A stretch of 64,000 bases of DNA from Chloroflexota bacterium (lineage in GTDB: Bacteria > Chloroflexota > Anaerolineae > J036 > Brachytrichaceae), in contig JAJYKL010000002.1 of assembly GCA_021788625.1 (NCBI GenBank), forward strand, positions 52,332 to 116,331, written 5' to 3'. The notes beneath the pieces were generated by a model that saw only the letters and a program-made list of their open reading frames with translations, was not told the DNA's origin and searched no databases. Of the stretch, positions 1-8,768 are shown in pieces. Both the position numbers and the translations under genes were made by a program. Position 1 is the stretch's first letter. Each line of letters starts with the position of its first letter.

Positions 1-105
1 GCCACCGCACTCAACTTGCCTGAATCAGCCATCACCACTACTTATGGTGTGAATGTACGGTTCGATGTAATGGTAATCCTCGGTGACGACTACCACCCGC
101 AATAG
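1..105 (+). CDS. C-terminal fragment of a protein entering from the left edge
   Basis: An open frame runs from the first base to a TAG at 103-105 and gives the last 34 residues of a protein whose start lies outside the window. It ends in a strand-like segment VNVRFDVMVIL followed by GDDYHPQ. The RFDVM/VxL pattern near a C-terminus resembles the end of YraN (UPF0102) nuclease-like proteins, but 34 residues are too few to be sure. It converges with topA, whose stop lies only 6 nt away, so a real gene is plausible and there is no room for a separate terminator. Confidence 0.4.
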   Translation, partial: ATALNLPESAITTTYGVNVRFDVMVILGDDYHPQ

Positions 106-111
106 TTGTTG

Positions 112-2523
112 TTATGCATATCCGTTGCCGTTGCCGTTGCCATTCATAGCAAGCTCGCCTTCAGGGACATCAAATATCTGGTCACATGTCAGACATCTGG
201 CTTTACCCTTTCCGACATCCACTAGCAGACCGCCATCGCCTGTTGGGCAGGATACAGGGAGTGGGCGATTCCACGTGGTAAATTCACAGGCTGGATAGTT
301 AGCGCAACCGTAGAACACGCGCTTGCCTTTGCGAACACGCTTCTCGACGATCTTCCCACCGTCCAACGGACAAAGCACTCCTGGCAGACCAATAGGCTCA
401 ACGTGCCGGCACTTAGGGAAATTCGTACAGCCGATAAAGCGACCAAAGCGCCCGTCCTTAAACGCCAGGGGGCTGCCACATTCCGGGCACATCTCACCGG
501 TATATTCCACGATCCGTTCCATTTGCGGGATGGTTGCCGCCGCCTGGCGCACCGCATCTCTGAATGGATCATAGAACTCGTGTAAAACCGGCTGCCACGC
601 GCGTTGTCCAGTTTCAATGCTATCCAGGTCATCCTCCACGCGCGCTGTGAACCCCACATCGATGTAATGAGGGAAGTTGTTCACCAGCAAGTCATTTACC
701 TGCCTGCCAAGTTGTGTGGGCCGCAGTTGCCTGCCATCTCGCACCACGTAATTACGCGATTGGATAATCGACATTATGGTCGCGTAGGTACTGGGCCGTC
801 CAATATCATCTTCCTCCATCGCCTTGATCAGGCTGGCCTCGGTGTAGCGAGGTGGTGGCGAGGTGAAATGCTGCGCTGGGATCAATCTAAGCAGGTTCAG
901 CAACTCACCTGCCACCAACTCTGGCAGACGACGCTCGCTGCCCTCATCATCTTCGCTCAGAACATCACCCTCGTCATGTCCCTCTTCATACACCTTTAAA
1001 AACCCGGAAAACTTCACGATGGATCCAGTGGCTCGAAACAGGTAAATAAGCTGCGCTTCAATGTCGATGGCCGTGGCATCAAACACGGCGTTTGCCATCT
1101 GGCTGGCTACGAAACGCTTCCAGATCAGGTTATAAAGGCGATATTGGTCCCGATCCAGATAGTCCTTGATGTCTTCTGGTACCCGCAATATCGAGGTAGG
1201 CCGCACTGCCTCATGCGCTTCCTGTGCGTTCTTGCTGCGAGAGACGTACACAGGAGGCTGCTCGGGTAAATACTCACCTCCGTAGCGCTGACTGACGAAC
1301 TCGCGTGCCTCAGCCTGTGCTGAGGACGCGACGTTGGTGGAGTCGGTACGCATGTAGGTGATCAGACCTATCAGCCCCTCGCCCACATCGAGCCCCTCGT
1401 AGAGCTGCTGCGCCACCGACATGGTCTTCCGCGCACTAAAGCCCAATTTGCGACTGGCCTCCTGCTGCATGGTGCTGGTGGTGAACGGTGCAGCCGGCCG
1501 GCGTATCCGATCTTTGCGGTCTATTTTTGCTACGCTATAGGTTGCTCCTTGCAACGCGTCGATAATGCGTTGGCTGTCAGCATCATTCTTCAGGTCCGGT
1601 TCAGCTCCATCAACCCGGTACAGGCGTGCGATGAACGATTTACCATTGCCGTTACCGTTCAGGTGCAAGTCACCATTGGGTTGTTTGGCCAGCTCAGCCT
1701 CAATCGTCCAATATTCAATCGGATTGAAAGCTTCGATCTCCTCTTCCCGCTCAACCACCAGGCGAAGTGCAACTGACTGCACCCTTCCAGCACTCAAACC
1801 TTTACGACTCATCTTTTCACGCAGTAAAGGGCTTAGTGTGTAACCCACCAGGCGGTCCAAAATGCGGCGAGCCTGCTGTGCATCGACCAGATTACGATCC
1901 AAATCCCGGGGGTGAGAAAAAGCCTCGTCGATCGCGTGCTTCGTGATCTCATGAAACTCCACCCGTCGTACTGGCTTTCCTACAATAGCCTTATCCAGTA
2001 CGTGCGTCAGGTGCCACGATATGGCTTCTCCTTCACGATCCGGATCTGTCGCCAGCCAGATCTCACTGGCATTTCGCGCCAGGTTATTCAGCTCTTTAAC
2101 GATGGGCTTTTTTGCAACGGGGATGCAGTAACGTGGCTCAAAGTCATCGTCTGTATCCACCCCCAAGCGATTTTTAGGCAAGTCGCGAACGTGGCCTATC
2201 GACGCCTGCACCACATATCGTCGACCTAAAAACTTGCCAATTGTGCGTGCTTTGGTGGGTGATTCGACAATCACCAACGGCTTACGTTCAGTCTTGGTTT
2301 TGGGGTTTTTCGCTACGTTTGCTGACTTCCCCACCCGCGGCTGCCTGACAACCACTGGCGGGATCATACCCTCGTGAGCCGCAGTACGACCCATTTTGTA
2401 GACTTTTATGTTACCGCAGTTTGAACAGGTACCCTGGGTCGCCGGAGAACCGTTTCTCAAGAACACTGGCTTTGGATCTAGCAGCTCGTGCTTCCCCCTA
2501 CACTTAAAGCAAAATGCTTCCAT
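112..2523 (-). CDS. topA: DNA topoisomerase I with extra N-terminal zinc ribbon
   Basis: Type IA topoisomerase that relaxes negatively supercoiled DNA through a 5'-phosphotyrosine. The core is complete: Toprim starts at VIVESPTKA (84-92), DPDREGE follows at 160-166, and the catalytic Tyr is Y390 in TYMRTDST. The C-terminus holds zinc ribbons (CPECG...C...C, a second CPLDGG...C...C, and a third CPTGDGG...CLTC). At 803 aa it is typical in the core but carries about 75 extra N-terminal residues with two Cys pairs (CFKC at 5-8, CSNC at 33-36), like the DUF5679 ribbon. Asn-Gly repeats occur at 289-294 and at the very end. It starts 3 nt after the stop of the glycosyltransferase, so the two are co-transcribed. 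The function is certain; the role of the extra ribbon is not known to me. Confidence 0.97.
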   Translation of the reverse strand: MEAFCFKCRGKHELLDPKPVFLRNGSPATQGTCSNCGNIKVYKMGRTAAHEGMIPPVVVRQPRVGKSANVAKNPKTKTERKPLVIVESPTKARTIGKFLGRRYVVQASIGHVRDLPKNRLGVDTDDDFEPRYCIPVAKKPIVKELNNLARNASEIWLATDPDREGEAISWHLTHVLDKAIVGKPVRRVEFHEITKHAIDEAFSHPRDLDRNLVDAQQARRILDRLVGYTLSPLLREKMSRKGLSAGRVQSVALRLVVEREEEIEAFNPIEYWTIEAELAKQPNGDLHLNGNGNGKSFIARLYRVDGAEPDLKNDADSQRIIDALQGATYSVAKIDRKDRIRRPAAPFTTSTMQQEASRKLGFSARKTMSVAQQLYEGLDVGEGLIGLITYMRTDSTNVASSAQAEAREFVSQRYGGEYLPEQPPVYVSRSKNAQEAHEAVRPTSILRVPEDIKDYLDRDQYRLYNLIWKRFVASQMANAVFDATAIDIEAQLIYLFRATGSIVKFSGFLKVYEEGHDEGDVLSEDDEGSERRLPELVAGELLNLLRLIPAQHFTSPPPRYTEASLIKAMEEDDIGRPSTYATIMSIIQSRNYVVRDGRQLRPTQLGRQVNDLLVNNFPHYIDVGFTARVEDDLDSIETGQRAWQPVLHEFYDPFRDAVRQAAATIPQMERIVEYTGEMCPECGSPLAFKDGRFGRFIGCTNFPKCRHVEPIGLPGVLCPLDGGKIVEKRVRKGKRVFYGCANYPACEFTTWNRPLPVSCPTGDGGLLVDVGKGKARCLTCDQIFDVPEGELAMNGNGNGNGYA

Positions 2524-2526
2524 GGT

Positions 2527-3594
2527 TTACGCAATCGCGTCTAGTATCTCCTTTTCGAACCGCGCGACACTGAATTTCTCAGCTTGCGCTCGAATCTGGT
2601 CAGGCGAGAAAGACAATCCCTGATATCTGCGAACTGCAGACATAAGTGACTGTGGTGTCTGACTATCGAACAGGACTCCAGTTATACCATCCCTGACAGT
2701 ATCGAGCGCACCGCCGCCTGCATAAGCAATGACTGGTTTGCCGCAAGCCATGGCATTCATTGGGGCAATACCAAAATCTTCAAGCCCCGGGAAAACGAAT
2801 GCCTGGCAACGACCTAATAAATCGCGCAAGGTTGCATCATCCACCCGGCCCATTAGTTTAATGTTGGAACCAGCTCTTTTTGCCAGGCGGCCATGGTCCC
2901 GTCCTGTGCCGGCGATTACCAGATTCAACCCCAGTTGGGTAAAGGCATCGACGGCTAGGTCAATCCGTTTATACGGTAGCAGGCGACTTACGATGAGGAA
3001 GAAATCCTCGCGCTGGTGCGAAACACTAAAGTCCTCCACCCGCACGGGAGGGTAAATGATTTGTGACTGCCTACCGTACCAATCCAGGATACGTTTCTGT
3101 ACCGCGCTGGAGATTGCGATGAACTTAGTCACCCGTCGCGCAGCATTGATCTCCCATCGGCGTAACACGACGTTCAAAGCACGCAAAATGACCGTCGCAC
3201 CGCTGGGAATAGCCTCGCGTATAGCATAGGCAGGAAAGTCGAAGATAAAGCGCGTGGGTGTCAGGCAATAGCACACGTGCCGGCCTGCGCAGTGCGCACC
3301 AATGCAAAAGGCGCTTTTATTAGAAATCACCAGATCATATTCAGCTGGAATTCGCGTTGTCGCCCAGGTGAGCGCAAATAGAGGCATATAGGGCTGGTGG
3401 TGGCGATAAACTGCTGGCAGGTGGTCCATCCATGAGCTACGGATTTCCCAGGTCTGCCACTGGGATGGCATATGCTGACGGTCGTAAATGCTGGTGTAGA
3501 CCGGTGCATCGGGGTACAAAGCATTTAAGGAAGTGAGCACATCTTCCGCACCGCCTAACTGATTTAGCCAGTCATGTAGCAGTGCTGTACTCAT
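2527..3594 (-). CDS. GT4-family glycosyltransferase
   Basis: GT-B fold retaining glycosyltransferase (355 aa) that probably adds a sugar, perhaps mannose, to a lipid or polysaccharide acceptor at the inner face of the membrane. The N-terminus contains LHDWLNQLGGAEDVL, the acceptor-side glycine loop typical of GT4 enzymes of the WbaZ/mannosyltransferase type. The nucleotide-sugar half has SRLLPYKRIDLAVDAF, the GLEDFGIAPMNAMACGKPVIAY signature with the E-x7-E pattern, and a closing helix. No signal peptide or membrane segment is visible. It sits directly upstream of topA with a 3 nt gap and is divergent from the GH20 gene. Acceptor and sugar donor cannot be read from the sequence. Confidence 0.88.
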   Translation of the reverse strand: MSTALLHDWLNQLGGAEDVLTSLNALYPDAPVYTSIYDRQHMPSQWQTWEIRSSWMDHLPAVYRHHQPYMPLFALTWATTRIPAEYDLVISNKSAFCIGAHCAGRHVCYCLTPTRFIFDFPAYAIREAIPSGATVILRALNVVLRRWEINAARRVTKFIAISSAVQKRILDWYGRQSQIIYPPVRVEDFSVSHQREDFFLIVSRLLPYKRIDLAVDAFTQLGLNLVIAGTGRDHGRLAKRAGSNIKLMGRVDDATLRDLLGRCQAFVFPGLEDFGIAPMNAMACGKPVIAYAGGGALDTVRDGITGVLFDSQTPQSLMSAVRRYQGLSFSPDQIRAQAEKFSVARFEKEILDAIA

Positions 3595-3647
3595 ACGCGA
3601 CTACCTTGTACGCAATGATTTGGCGTTGTGACTGGCATAGTTTGCGA

Positions 3648-3676
3648 TTGTAGCGTATGCTATGCGTATCCATAAT
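3648..3676 (+). promoter_or_regulatory. possible promoter for the GH20 gene
   Basis: TTGTAG (3648-3653) and CATAAT (3671-3676) are 17 bp apart and point at the hexosaminidase gene at 3714. The -10 matches 5 of 6 consensus bases, the -35 only 3 of 6. The 119 bp divergent gap must hold promoters for both flanking genes. Confidence 0.3.
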
Positions 3677-3713
3677 GATTTGGGGCTTACTGTGCCCGTT
3701 ACCAACTTGAATC

Positions 3714-5588
3714 ATGCCAAATCAACCGAAAAAACTCAGCTCTCACCTACCCGTTCTGCTCCCCGAAGTTCGTAATCTGCAACTGACCGGCGGTGTTGTG
3801 CGGCTGTCTCAGGGCCGGCTGATACTGCTGCACGCTACGCACCCAGCCAACCTGCTGTTTACAGGGCAGGAGGCACAACGGTTTGTCAGTCAATATGCCT
3901 CGCTCACCTGGCATTTACAGGCTTCGGAAGGTAAGTCACCTGCCATCGAGCATCTCGCAGAGGTGGGGATGTTCATCTCCGTCATGCAACCCAGTGCGGA
4001 CAATGGCCATCACGAACAGGGATATTCGCTGGACATATCAGGCGACCGCATCGACATCAAAGCAACTGATGAACCGGGCGCTTTCTATGCCGTGATGACA
4101 TTAGCTCAGCTACTGCGCCAGTATGGATCAACTCTTCCGGCTTTGCACATCGACGATTATCCGGATTTCCCGGCACGTGGGATCATGCTCGACGTCAGCC
4201 GGGACAAAGTGCCTACCATGAAAACACTCTTCGATCTGGTAGACATCCTGGCGGGGCTAAAAATCAACGAGCTGCAGCTTTACACCGAGCACACGTTCGC
4301 TTATCGTCATCATCCGGTAGTGTGGGCAACAGCATCACCCCTTACGGGCGAGGAGATTCTGCAACTGGATGCTTATTGCCAGGCGCGCTACATCAATCTG
4401 GTGCCAAACCAAAATTCCTTCGGCCATATGAGGCGCTGGCTCACCCACGACGAATACCGGCATCTGGCCGAGGCTCCGAACGGCTGCGACACGCGTTGGG
4501 GACACTTTGCTGAGCCTTTTACCTTGTGCCCTGGCGATCCAGGCAGTATCAAGTTGATTGGCGAACTCTATGACGAGTTGCTCCCCCATTTCACCAGCCG
4601 TATGCTGAATGTGGGTTGCGATGAGACAGTGGATTTGGGCGCAGGACGCAGCAAGGAGGACTGTGACGCCAGGGGAACCGGCCGCGTGTATCTCGACTTC
4701 CTGCTCAAGATTTACGACCAGGTACGCCAGCACGGACGGACAATGCAGTTCTGGGGCGATATCATCATGCAGCATCCAGAACTGGTGCCGGAACTACCCA
4801 AAGACATCATTGCACTGGAGTGGGGTTATGAATTTGACCACCCCTTCGCCGAGCACAGTGCTCTGTTTGGCAGCTCGGGTGTGCCGTTTTACGTCTGTCC
4901 TGGCACCTCGTCATGGAATACCCTTGGCGGACGCACCGACAATGCCCTGGGCAACCTATTGAATGCCGCTCAGAATGGCCTGAAGTATGGAGCAGTTGGC
5001 TACCTGATCACTGATTGGGGCGACAATGGTCATCATCAACCTCTGCCGGTCAGTTACCTGGGTTATGCTTATGGTGCAGCCGTGTCGTGGTGCCTGGAAA
5101 CCAACAGGGACACGGATATCGCGCGCTCATTGAGTCTGCACCTGTTTGGCGATCCAAGCGGCAAAGCAGGACGATTCGTTTACGACGTCGGCAACGTCTA
5201 TCGGTTATTTAACACGCGCACCCATAATGCCACAGCGTATGCACTGGCTACGCTACGGCCACTTGATGACTTGGTTCTGAATTGCACCCTGAATGAGGTG
5301 AAACGTGCCCTGCGTGAGATCGATCGGCTAGAGCGCGTGCTGGCTAGACTGAACTTTGGAGTGGGTGACTCCAAACTCATCCAGCAGGAGTTCAAGTTCG
5401 TGCTGGACGCGATGCGTTACGGTGTGGACCGTATTGCTTATTCCCTGTCTGATGAGAGGAAGCGTAAAGAACAGCTAACTGGTTTGCGAGCAGAAGGACG
5501 TAGAGTCATCTCGGAGCACAGGAAAGTTTGGCTTGCACGAAACCGTTCCGGCGGATTGGAAGACAGCGTGCAAAGCATAAAAATATAG
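3714..5588 (+). CDS. GH20-family beta-N-acetylhexosaminidase-like protein
   Basis: Probable exo-acting glycosidase of family GH20, which removes terminal GlcNAc/GalNAc by substrate-assisted catalysis. Residues from about 20 to 145 look like the N-terminal GH20b domain (ending TLPALHIDDYPDFPARGIMLDVSR). The TIM barrel follows, with the Asp-Glu pair in NVGCDETVDLG near residue 300, and the barrel closes with GYLITDWGDNGH near 435. The last 150 residues are helical and lie outside the barrel. No signal peptide is visible, so it is probably cytoplasmic and acts on imported oligosaccharides. It is 624 aa, slightly long for the family. The ATG at 3714 fits the domain start, but no strong Shine-Dalgarno precedes it. 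The substrate is inferred only from the family. Confidence 0.85.
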   Translation: MPNQPKKLSSHLPVLLPEVRNLQLTGGVVRLSQGRLILLHATHPANLLFTGQEAQRFVSQYASLTWHLQASEGKSPAIEHLAEVGMFISVMQPSADNGHHEQGYSLDISGDRIDIKATDEPGAFYAVMTLAQLLRQYGSTLPALHIDDYPDFPARGIMLDVSRDKVPTMKTLFDLVDILAGLKINELQLYTEHTFAYRHHPVVWATASPLTGEEILQLDAYCQARYINLVPNQNSFGHMRRWLTHDEYRHLAEAPNGCDTRWGHFAEPFTLCPGDPGSIKLIGELYDELLPHFTSRMLNVGCDETVDLGAGRSKEDCDARGTGRVYLDFLLKIYDQVRQHGRTMQFWGDIIMQHPELVPELPKDIIALEWGYEFDHPFAEHSALFGSSGVPFYVCPGTSSWNTLGGRTDNALGNLLNAAQNGLKYGAVGYLITDWGDNGHHQPLPVSYLGYAYGAAVSWCLETNRDTDIARSLSLHLFGDPSGKAGRFVYDVGNVYRLFNTRTHNATAYALATLRPLDDLVLNCTLNEVKRALREIDRLERVLARLNFGVGDSKLIQQEFKFVLDAMRYGVDRIAYSLSDERKRKEQLTGLRAEGRRVISEHRKVWLARNRSGGLEDSVQSIKI

Positions 5589-5684
5589 GCCTGGTGCCGG
5601 ATCCTCTCCTGCTGTGACCGGACTCGAAGCAAAGGGTAGCGCTGGGGTTTTGGAAACTGATTGCCGGCTCACGCCGCGAACGCG

Positions 5685-6431
5685 ATGAAGTCGAATACAA
5701 CTTATCAGCATGGGACAGCCAATTCATTAGTCCACAACTCCGCTACTTTGCGGCGTTTGGCGCGCACTGTCAACAGACGGCTACTCAGGTTGTATGGCAT
5801 TCCGCGCTGGACTCGCCTGGATGGCGTTAGCGAACTGGTTAGCACTATCCTTTCTCAGAACACGAACGACAACAACCGGGATCTCGCCTACACGCGATTG
5901 CGCGCGCGTCTGCCTGCCTGGGAGCAGGTACGTGATGCACCATCGAACGTGGTAGTGGATGCGATCCGGCCGGCAGGACTGGCGAATCAAAAAGGCCCAC
6001 GCATCCAGGCAGCCTTGCGTCGCATCAGCGACGAACGTGGGGAGTTGAATATCGACTTTTTGGAGGAGTTACCGGTTGCCGAAGCACGCCAATGGCTTAC
6101 GAGCATAAACGGCGTAGGTCCTAAGACGGCTGCCATTGTGCTTTTGTTTTGCTACGAGAAACCGGTGTTCCCCGTTGACACGCATATCCATCGAGTCAGC
6201 CAGAGATTGGGATTGATCGGACCCAAGATCAGTGCGGAACAGGCGCACCTGATACTGGAACAACTGTGCCCGGCTGGAGAGTATGGCACGTTCCACATTA
6301 ACATCATTCGGCACGGACGTGAAATATGTCACGCCCGTGCGCCGGAATGCGTGCGCTGCCCGCTCCAGGACCTGTGCAGGTATTACCAGTCATCGACCTG
6401 GAAAGCTAATAAAGCGGGCGCAGTGTCGTGA
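5685..6431 (+). CDS. Endonuclease III-family DNA glycosylase/AP lyase
   Basis: Helix-hairpin-helix base-excision repair glycosylase with a 4Fe-4S cluster. The HhH is INGVGPKTAAIVLLF, containing the lysine used for Schiff-base chemistry in Nth. It is followed by VDTHIHRVSQRLG with the catalytic Asp. The cluster motif C-x6-C-x2-C-x5-C is intact near the C-terminus (CHARAPEC..C.....C). ILSQNTNDNN matches the ILSQ(Q/N)T segment of the family. I chose ATG 5685; an in-frame TTG at 5661 would add 8 residues, and neither has a clear ribosome site. It follows GH20 by about 95 nt. Its last 26 nt overlap the 3' end of the opposing glycosidase gene. It is related to Nth but divergent; UV-endonuclease or uracil specificity cannot be excluded. 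Confidence 0.88.
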   Translation: MKSNTTYQHGTANSLVHNSATLRRLARTVNRRLLRLYGIPRWTRLDGVSELVSTILSQNTNDNNRDLAYTRLRARLPAWEQVRDAPSNVVVDAIRPAGLANQKGPRIQAALRRISDERGELNIDFLEELPVAEARQWLTSINGVGPKTAAIVLLFCYEKPVFPVDTHIHRVSQRLGLIGPKISAEQAHLILEQLCPAGEYGTFHINIIRHGREICHARAPECVRCPLQDLCRYYQSSTWKANKAGAVS

Positions 6432-7485
6432 TGTAGCTACTGATATCGTACGGATCCCAACGAGTGTCGCCATTGCCGCCAAGTTGGAAGAGACTTGCGC
6501 CAACAACCGGTGATGGAAAACTTACACCGTTTACAACCAACGGACGCCGTTGCACATCGATGAAGCGCCTGCACCAGCTTGCGAAATCTGTCTGGTTGGC
6601 ACTGTGTCCCGCAAAACCACCAAGCCCGGATTCGTCCACACCCGTCTCGGTGCAGTAAATGCCCTGCACAGTGGGGTCAAAGCCGCACTTGGTGAACAGG
6701 AACTCCCAGCGCCGCTCATACCAGATGAGAGCGTTATCGTCGTAGATGTGTTGCATGGTGGGGCTATACAGGTGCATGTCCATTTTGAGCATGCCCGTGT
6801 TGTAATAGGGAGCGTAAAGCTCGTGGATCGTATCGCACGTCTGCTGATTGGTGAAGTCAGGGCAGCCCGTGCTGAAGGAGCCTGCCGCATAAGTGGCGCC
6901 ATTGATCTGCTTGATCGCCTTGGCCATGGAAACATCAAAGTTGGCGCGCTGGCGCAATGCGTCGCCGTCCTGACCCAAGGCGTCGGCTTCGTTTAATCCG
7001 GTGTAGACGAAACCTGGATTGCGAGCTCCGCCGAGTGCGGCGAGGGCTGCATCCACCGTCGGGACGTTCGTGCCGAAGTAATAGCGCACCATCACCACCG
7101 TATCAGGATAAGCCTGCCCCACCTGGCTTGCCGCTGTAAGGTTATTAACGAACACCACTTGCTTGCAACCGTAGCCGGCTTCCACAACACCACGGCTGTT
7201 GGTCATACTGTGCACCCCCAACCTGAATGGAGCACTTGAGGGCTGGTTTGTAGACGTGCCGAAATCGAGAGAGGGAGCATACATGTAGCCGACTGTCTGT
7301 TGATCTGTTCCCTCGACCGAGACAACTGCCCCGCCTGCCTGGAGCGCGACAGCAGCCCAGTTGTTCGCTACGTTTTGCACCTCAACCGTCAGTCCGCCCT
7401 GGACCACGCCAATGACCGTAGCATCGGTACTGGGTGCTGCGCGCACTCGCAGGTAGCCATAGTCGTTCCGGACGGTTGCCTTCAT
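6406..7485 (-). CDS. SH3-domain glycoside hydrolase-like protein
   Basis: A 359 aa protein with an N-terminal bacterial SH3 domain (about 1-75; LRVRAAPSTDATVIGVV is the usual SH3b opening). A glycosidase-type TIM barrel follows. Two acidic residues sit where clan A hydrolases keep their catalytic pair: the Glu in VYTGLNEAD and the Glu in GIYCTETGVDESG. The barrel family (GH5/GH39/Asl1-like) cannot be settled by eye. No signal peptide is present, which is odd for an SH3b cell-wall-type protein. AGAGGTGACC lies just before the ATG and supports this start. The 3' end overlaps the endonuclease gene by 26 nt tail to tail. It lies next to a secreted metalloprotease transcribed in the same direction. 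Confidence 0.6.
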   Translation of the reverse strand: MKATVRNDYGYLRVRAAPSTDATVIGVVQGGLTVEVQNVANNWAAVALQAGGAVVSVEGTDQQTVGYMYAPSLDFGTSTNQPSSAPFRLGVHSMTNSRGVVEAGYGCKQVVFVNNLTAASQVGQAYPDTVVMVRYYFGTNVPTVDAALAALGGARNPGFVYTGLNEADALGQDGDALRQRANFDVSMAKAIKQINGATYAAGSFSTGCPDFTNQQTCDTIHELYAPYYNTGMLKMDMHLYSPTMQHIYDDNALIWYERRWEFLFTKCGFDPTVQGIYCTETGVDESGLGGFAGHSANQTDFASWCRRFIDVQRRPLVVNGVSFPSPVVGASLFQLGGNGDTRWDPYDISSYITTLRPLY

Positions 7486-7632
7486 GTGGTCACCTCTATA
7501 GATTGAGCATTGTTCACTGTATGATGCTATCGCTGGATTGTATTACGAACTCCACGTCGAAGGCGCGATAACGAATCGACTGCATGCACGATTTTTGGTC
7601 CAGGCTGAAAAATGAAGCGGTTTGTAAATGAC

Positions 7633-8685
7633 TTAATGGTAGGTCGCCCTGGTCATCACTTTGGGTGTGTCCCTCCGGCAACCGCCACCTTTGCGGGCAA
7701 GAACATTCTCAGCAGTGGTGCGCATCACGTCGGTCATGGCTGGGTCTCCATCCGTAAACGAAATCGGATTAATGCTGGTCATACTGCTGGAAGCCAGGTA
7801 GCAATAACTCATGATCGTTCCGTCACTGGGGTGAATCGGCCCGGAGTAGCATTCACTTGATGGTGGGTCGCTATAGCATTCGTCATACCACGTGCCATCG
7901 GCACGCTTATAACAGTAGGAGTGCCGGCTACCAAAGATATGACCAAGTTCATGTGCCACGGAAACCAGGTCCCAGGTGCTGGCACTGGGTTGGGTTGTGA
8001 AATACCCTTTAATACTGCTGACTACGGCATAACCGTTCGCTTGAGAGCATAAACCGCTGCGATACGCCAAACCTCCTCCCAGATTTCGACCAGACAGGAA
8101 GAGTACAACGGAGCGCGGGAAGTTTTTTCCGTTTGCCATCCAGTAATTCCGCACCTCCACAAGTTCGGCACTCGCGTCAGTCGCCTGCCATGGATTATGC
8201 GGCGTGGTCGCGATGCGCACGAAGGTGGGGTATAAGCGGACATGAATGTCGCGTTCAAAAATGGCACTGACAGCGTTAATCAACTGTGTAATGTAATCGG
8301 TAGAGCTGACGATATTTCCAGCGAACACGTAGGCATAGTATTGGTAGTCAGCTTCCACTGCAATGTCCGCCTCCAAAGTGGAGGTTGGTTGTGTCAAAGC
8401 GCGCACGGATGCAGGGTTGCGGCCCCACCCGATACGAGGCACCTGACCGGTCTGTTCAGTAGCATGCAGAGTGTGAGGCCAGGCAGTTGGCGTATCCAGT
8501 ACACGATTTGTGTGAGAAATGTAATAGCTATGTTCCGATGGGATTGATGCAGAATAATCAGCAGGTACTGCGCGCGACAGCCTTTGCGGAATGAAAGACG
8601 ATCGAACGGGGCAAACAGCTAGAGTGACAATCGCGATCGTGATGAGCATCATGCTGGCGAGCAACGGCGTTTTACGCGCAAACAT
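7633..8685 (-). CDS. Secreted metzincin-type zinc metalloprotease
   Basis: Membrane-anchored or secreted endopeptidase. A hydrophobic N-terminal helix (roughly residues 8-26) acts as signal or anchor. The zinc site HELGHIFGSRHSYC fits HExxHxxGxxH, and a Met-turn follows at GTIMSYC. Both are diagnostic of metzincins such as reprolysin/M12-like enzymes. Many Cys residues around the active site suggest disulphides outside the cell. The 1.05 kb reading uses ATG 8685; a TTG 15 nt upstream is possible but has no better ribosome site. The substrate is unknown. It is adjacent to the SH3/glycosidase gene with a 147 bp gap, so the two may be separately transcribed. Confidence 0.85.
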   Translation of the reverse strand: MFARKTPLLASMMLITIAIVTLAVCPVRSSFIPQRLSRAVPADYSASIPSEHSYYISHTNRVLDTPTAWPHTLHATEQTGQVPRIGWGRNPASVRALTQPTSTLEADIAVEADYQYYAYVFAGNIVSSTDYITQLINAVSAIFERDIHVRLYPTFVRIATTPHNPWQATDASAELVEVRNYWMANGKNFPRSVVLFLSGRNLGGGLAYRSGLCSQANGYAVVSSIKGYFTTQPSASTWDLVSVAHELGHIFGSRHSYCYKRADGTWYDECYSDPPSSECYSGPIHPSDGTIMSYCYLASSSMTSINPISFTDGDPAMTDVMRTTAENVLARKGGGCRRDTPKVMTRATYH

Positions 8686-8768
8686 CTCAAGATCCAACAA
8701 TACTCACTGACTATCGATTGTTTATAGGGGAGACTACATTAGGCCAGGGCATCGGCTTGAGCTCTTAT

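Noticed and set aside
3714..5588. GH20 gene and the LacI/ABC region as a single chitin-utilisation cluster
   Set aside because: They are more than 12 kb apart with unrelated housekeeping genes in between; a functional link cannot be supported.
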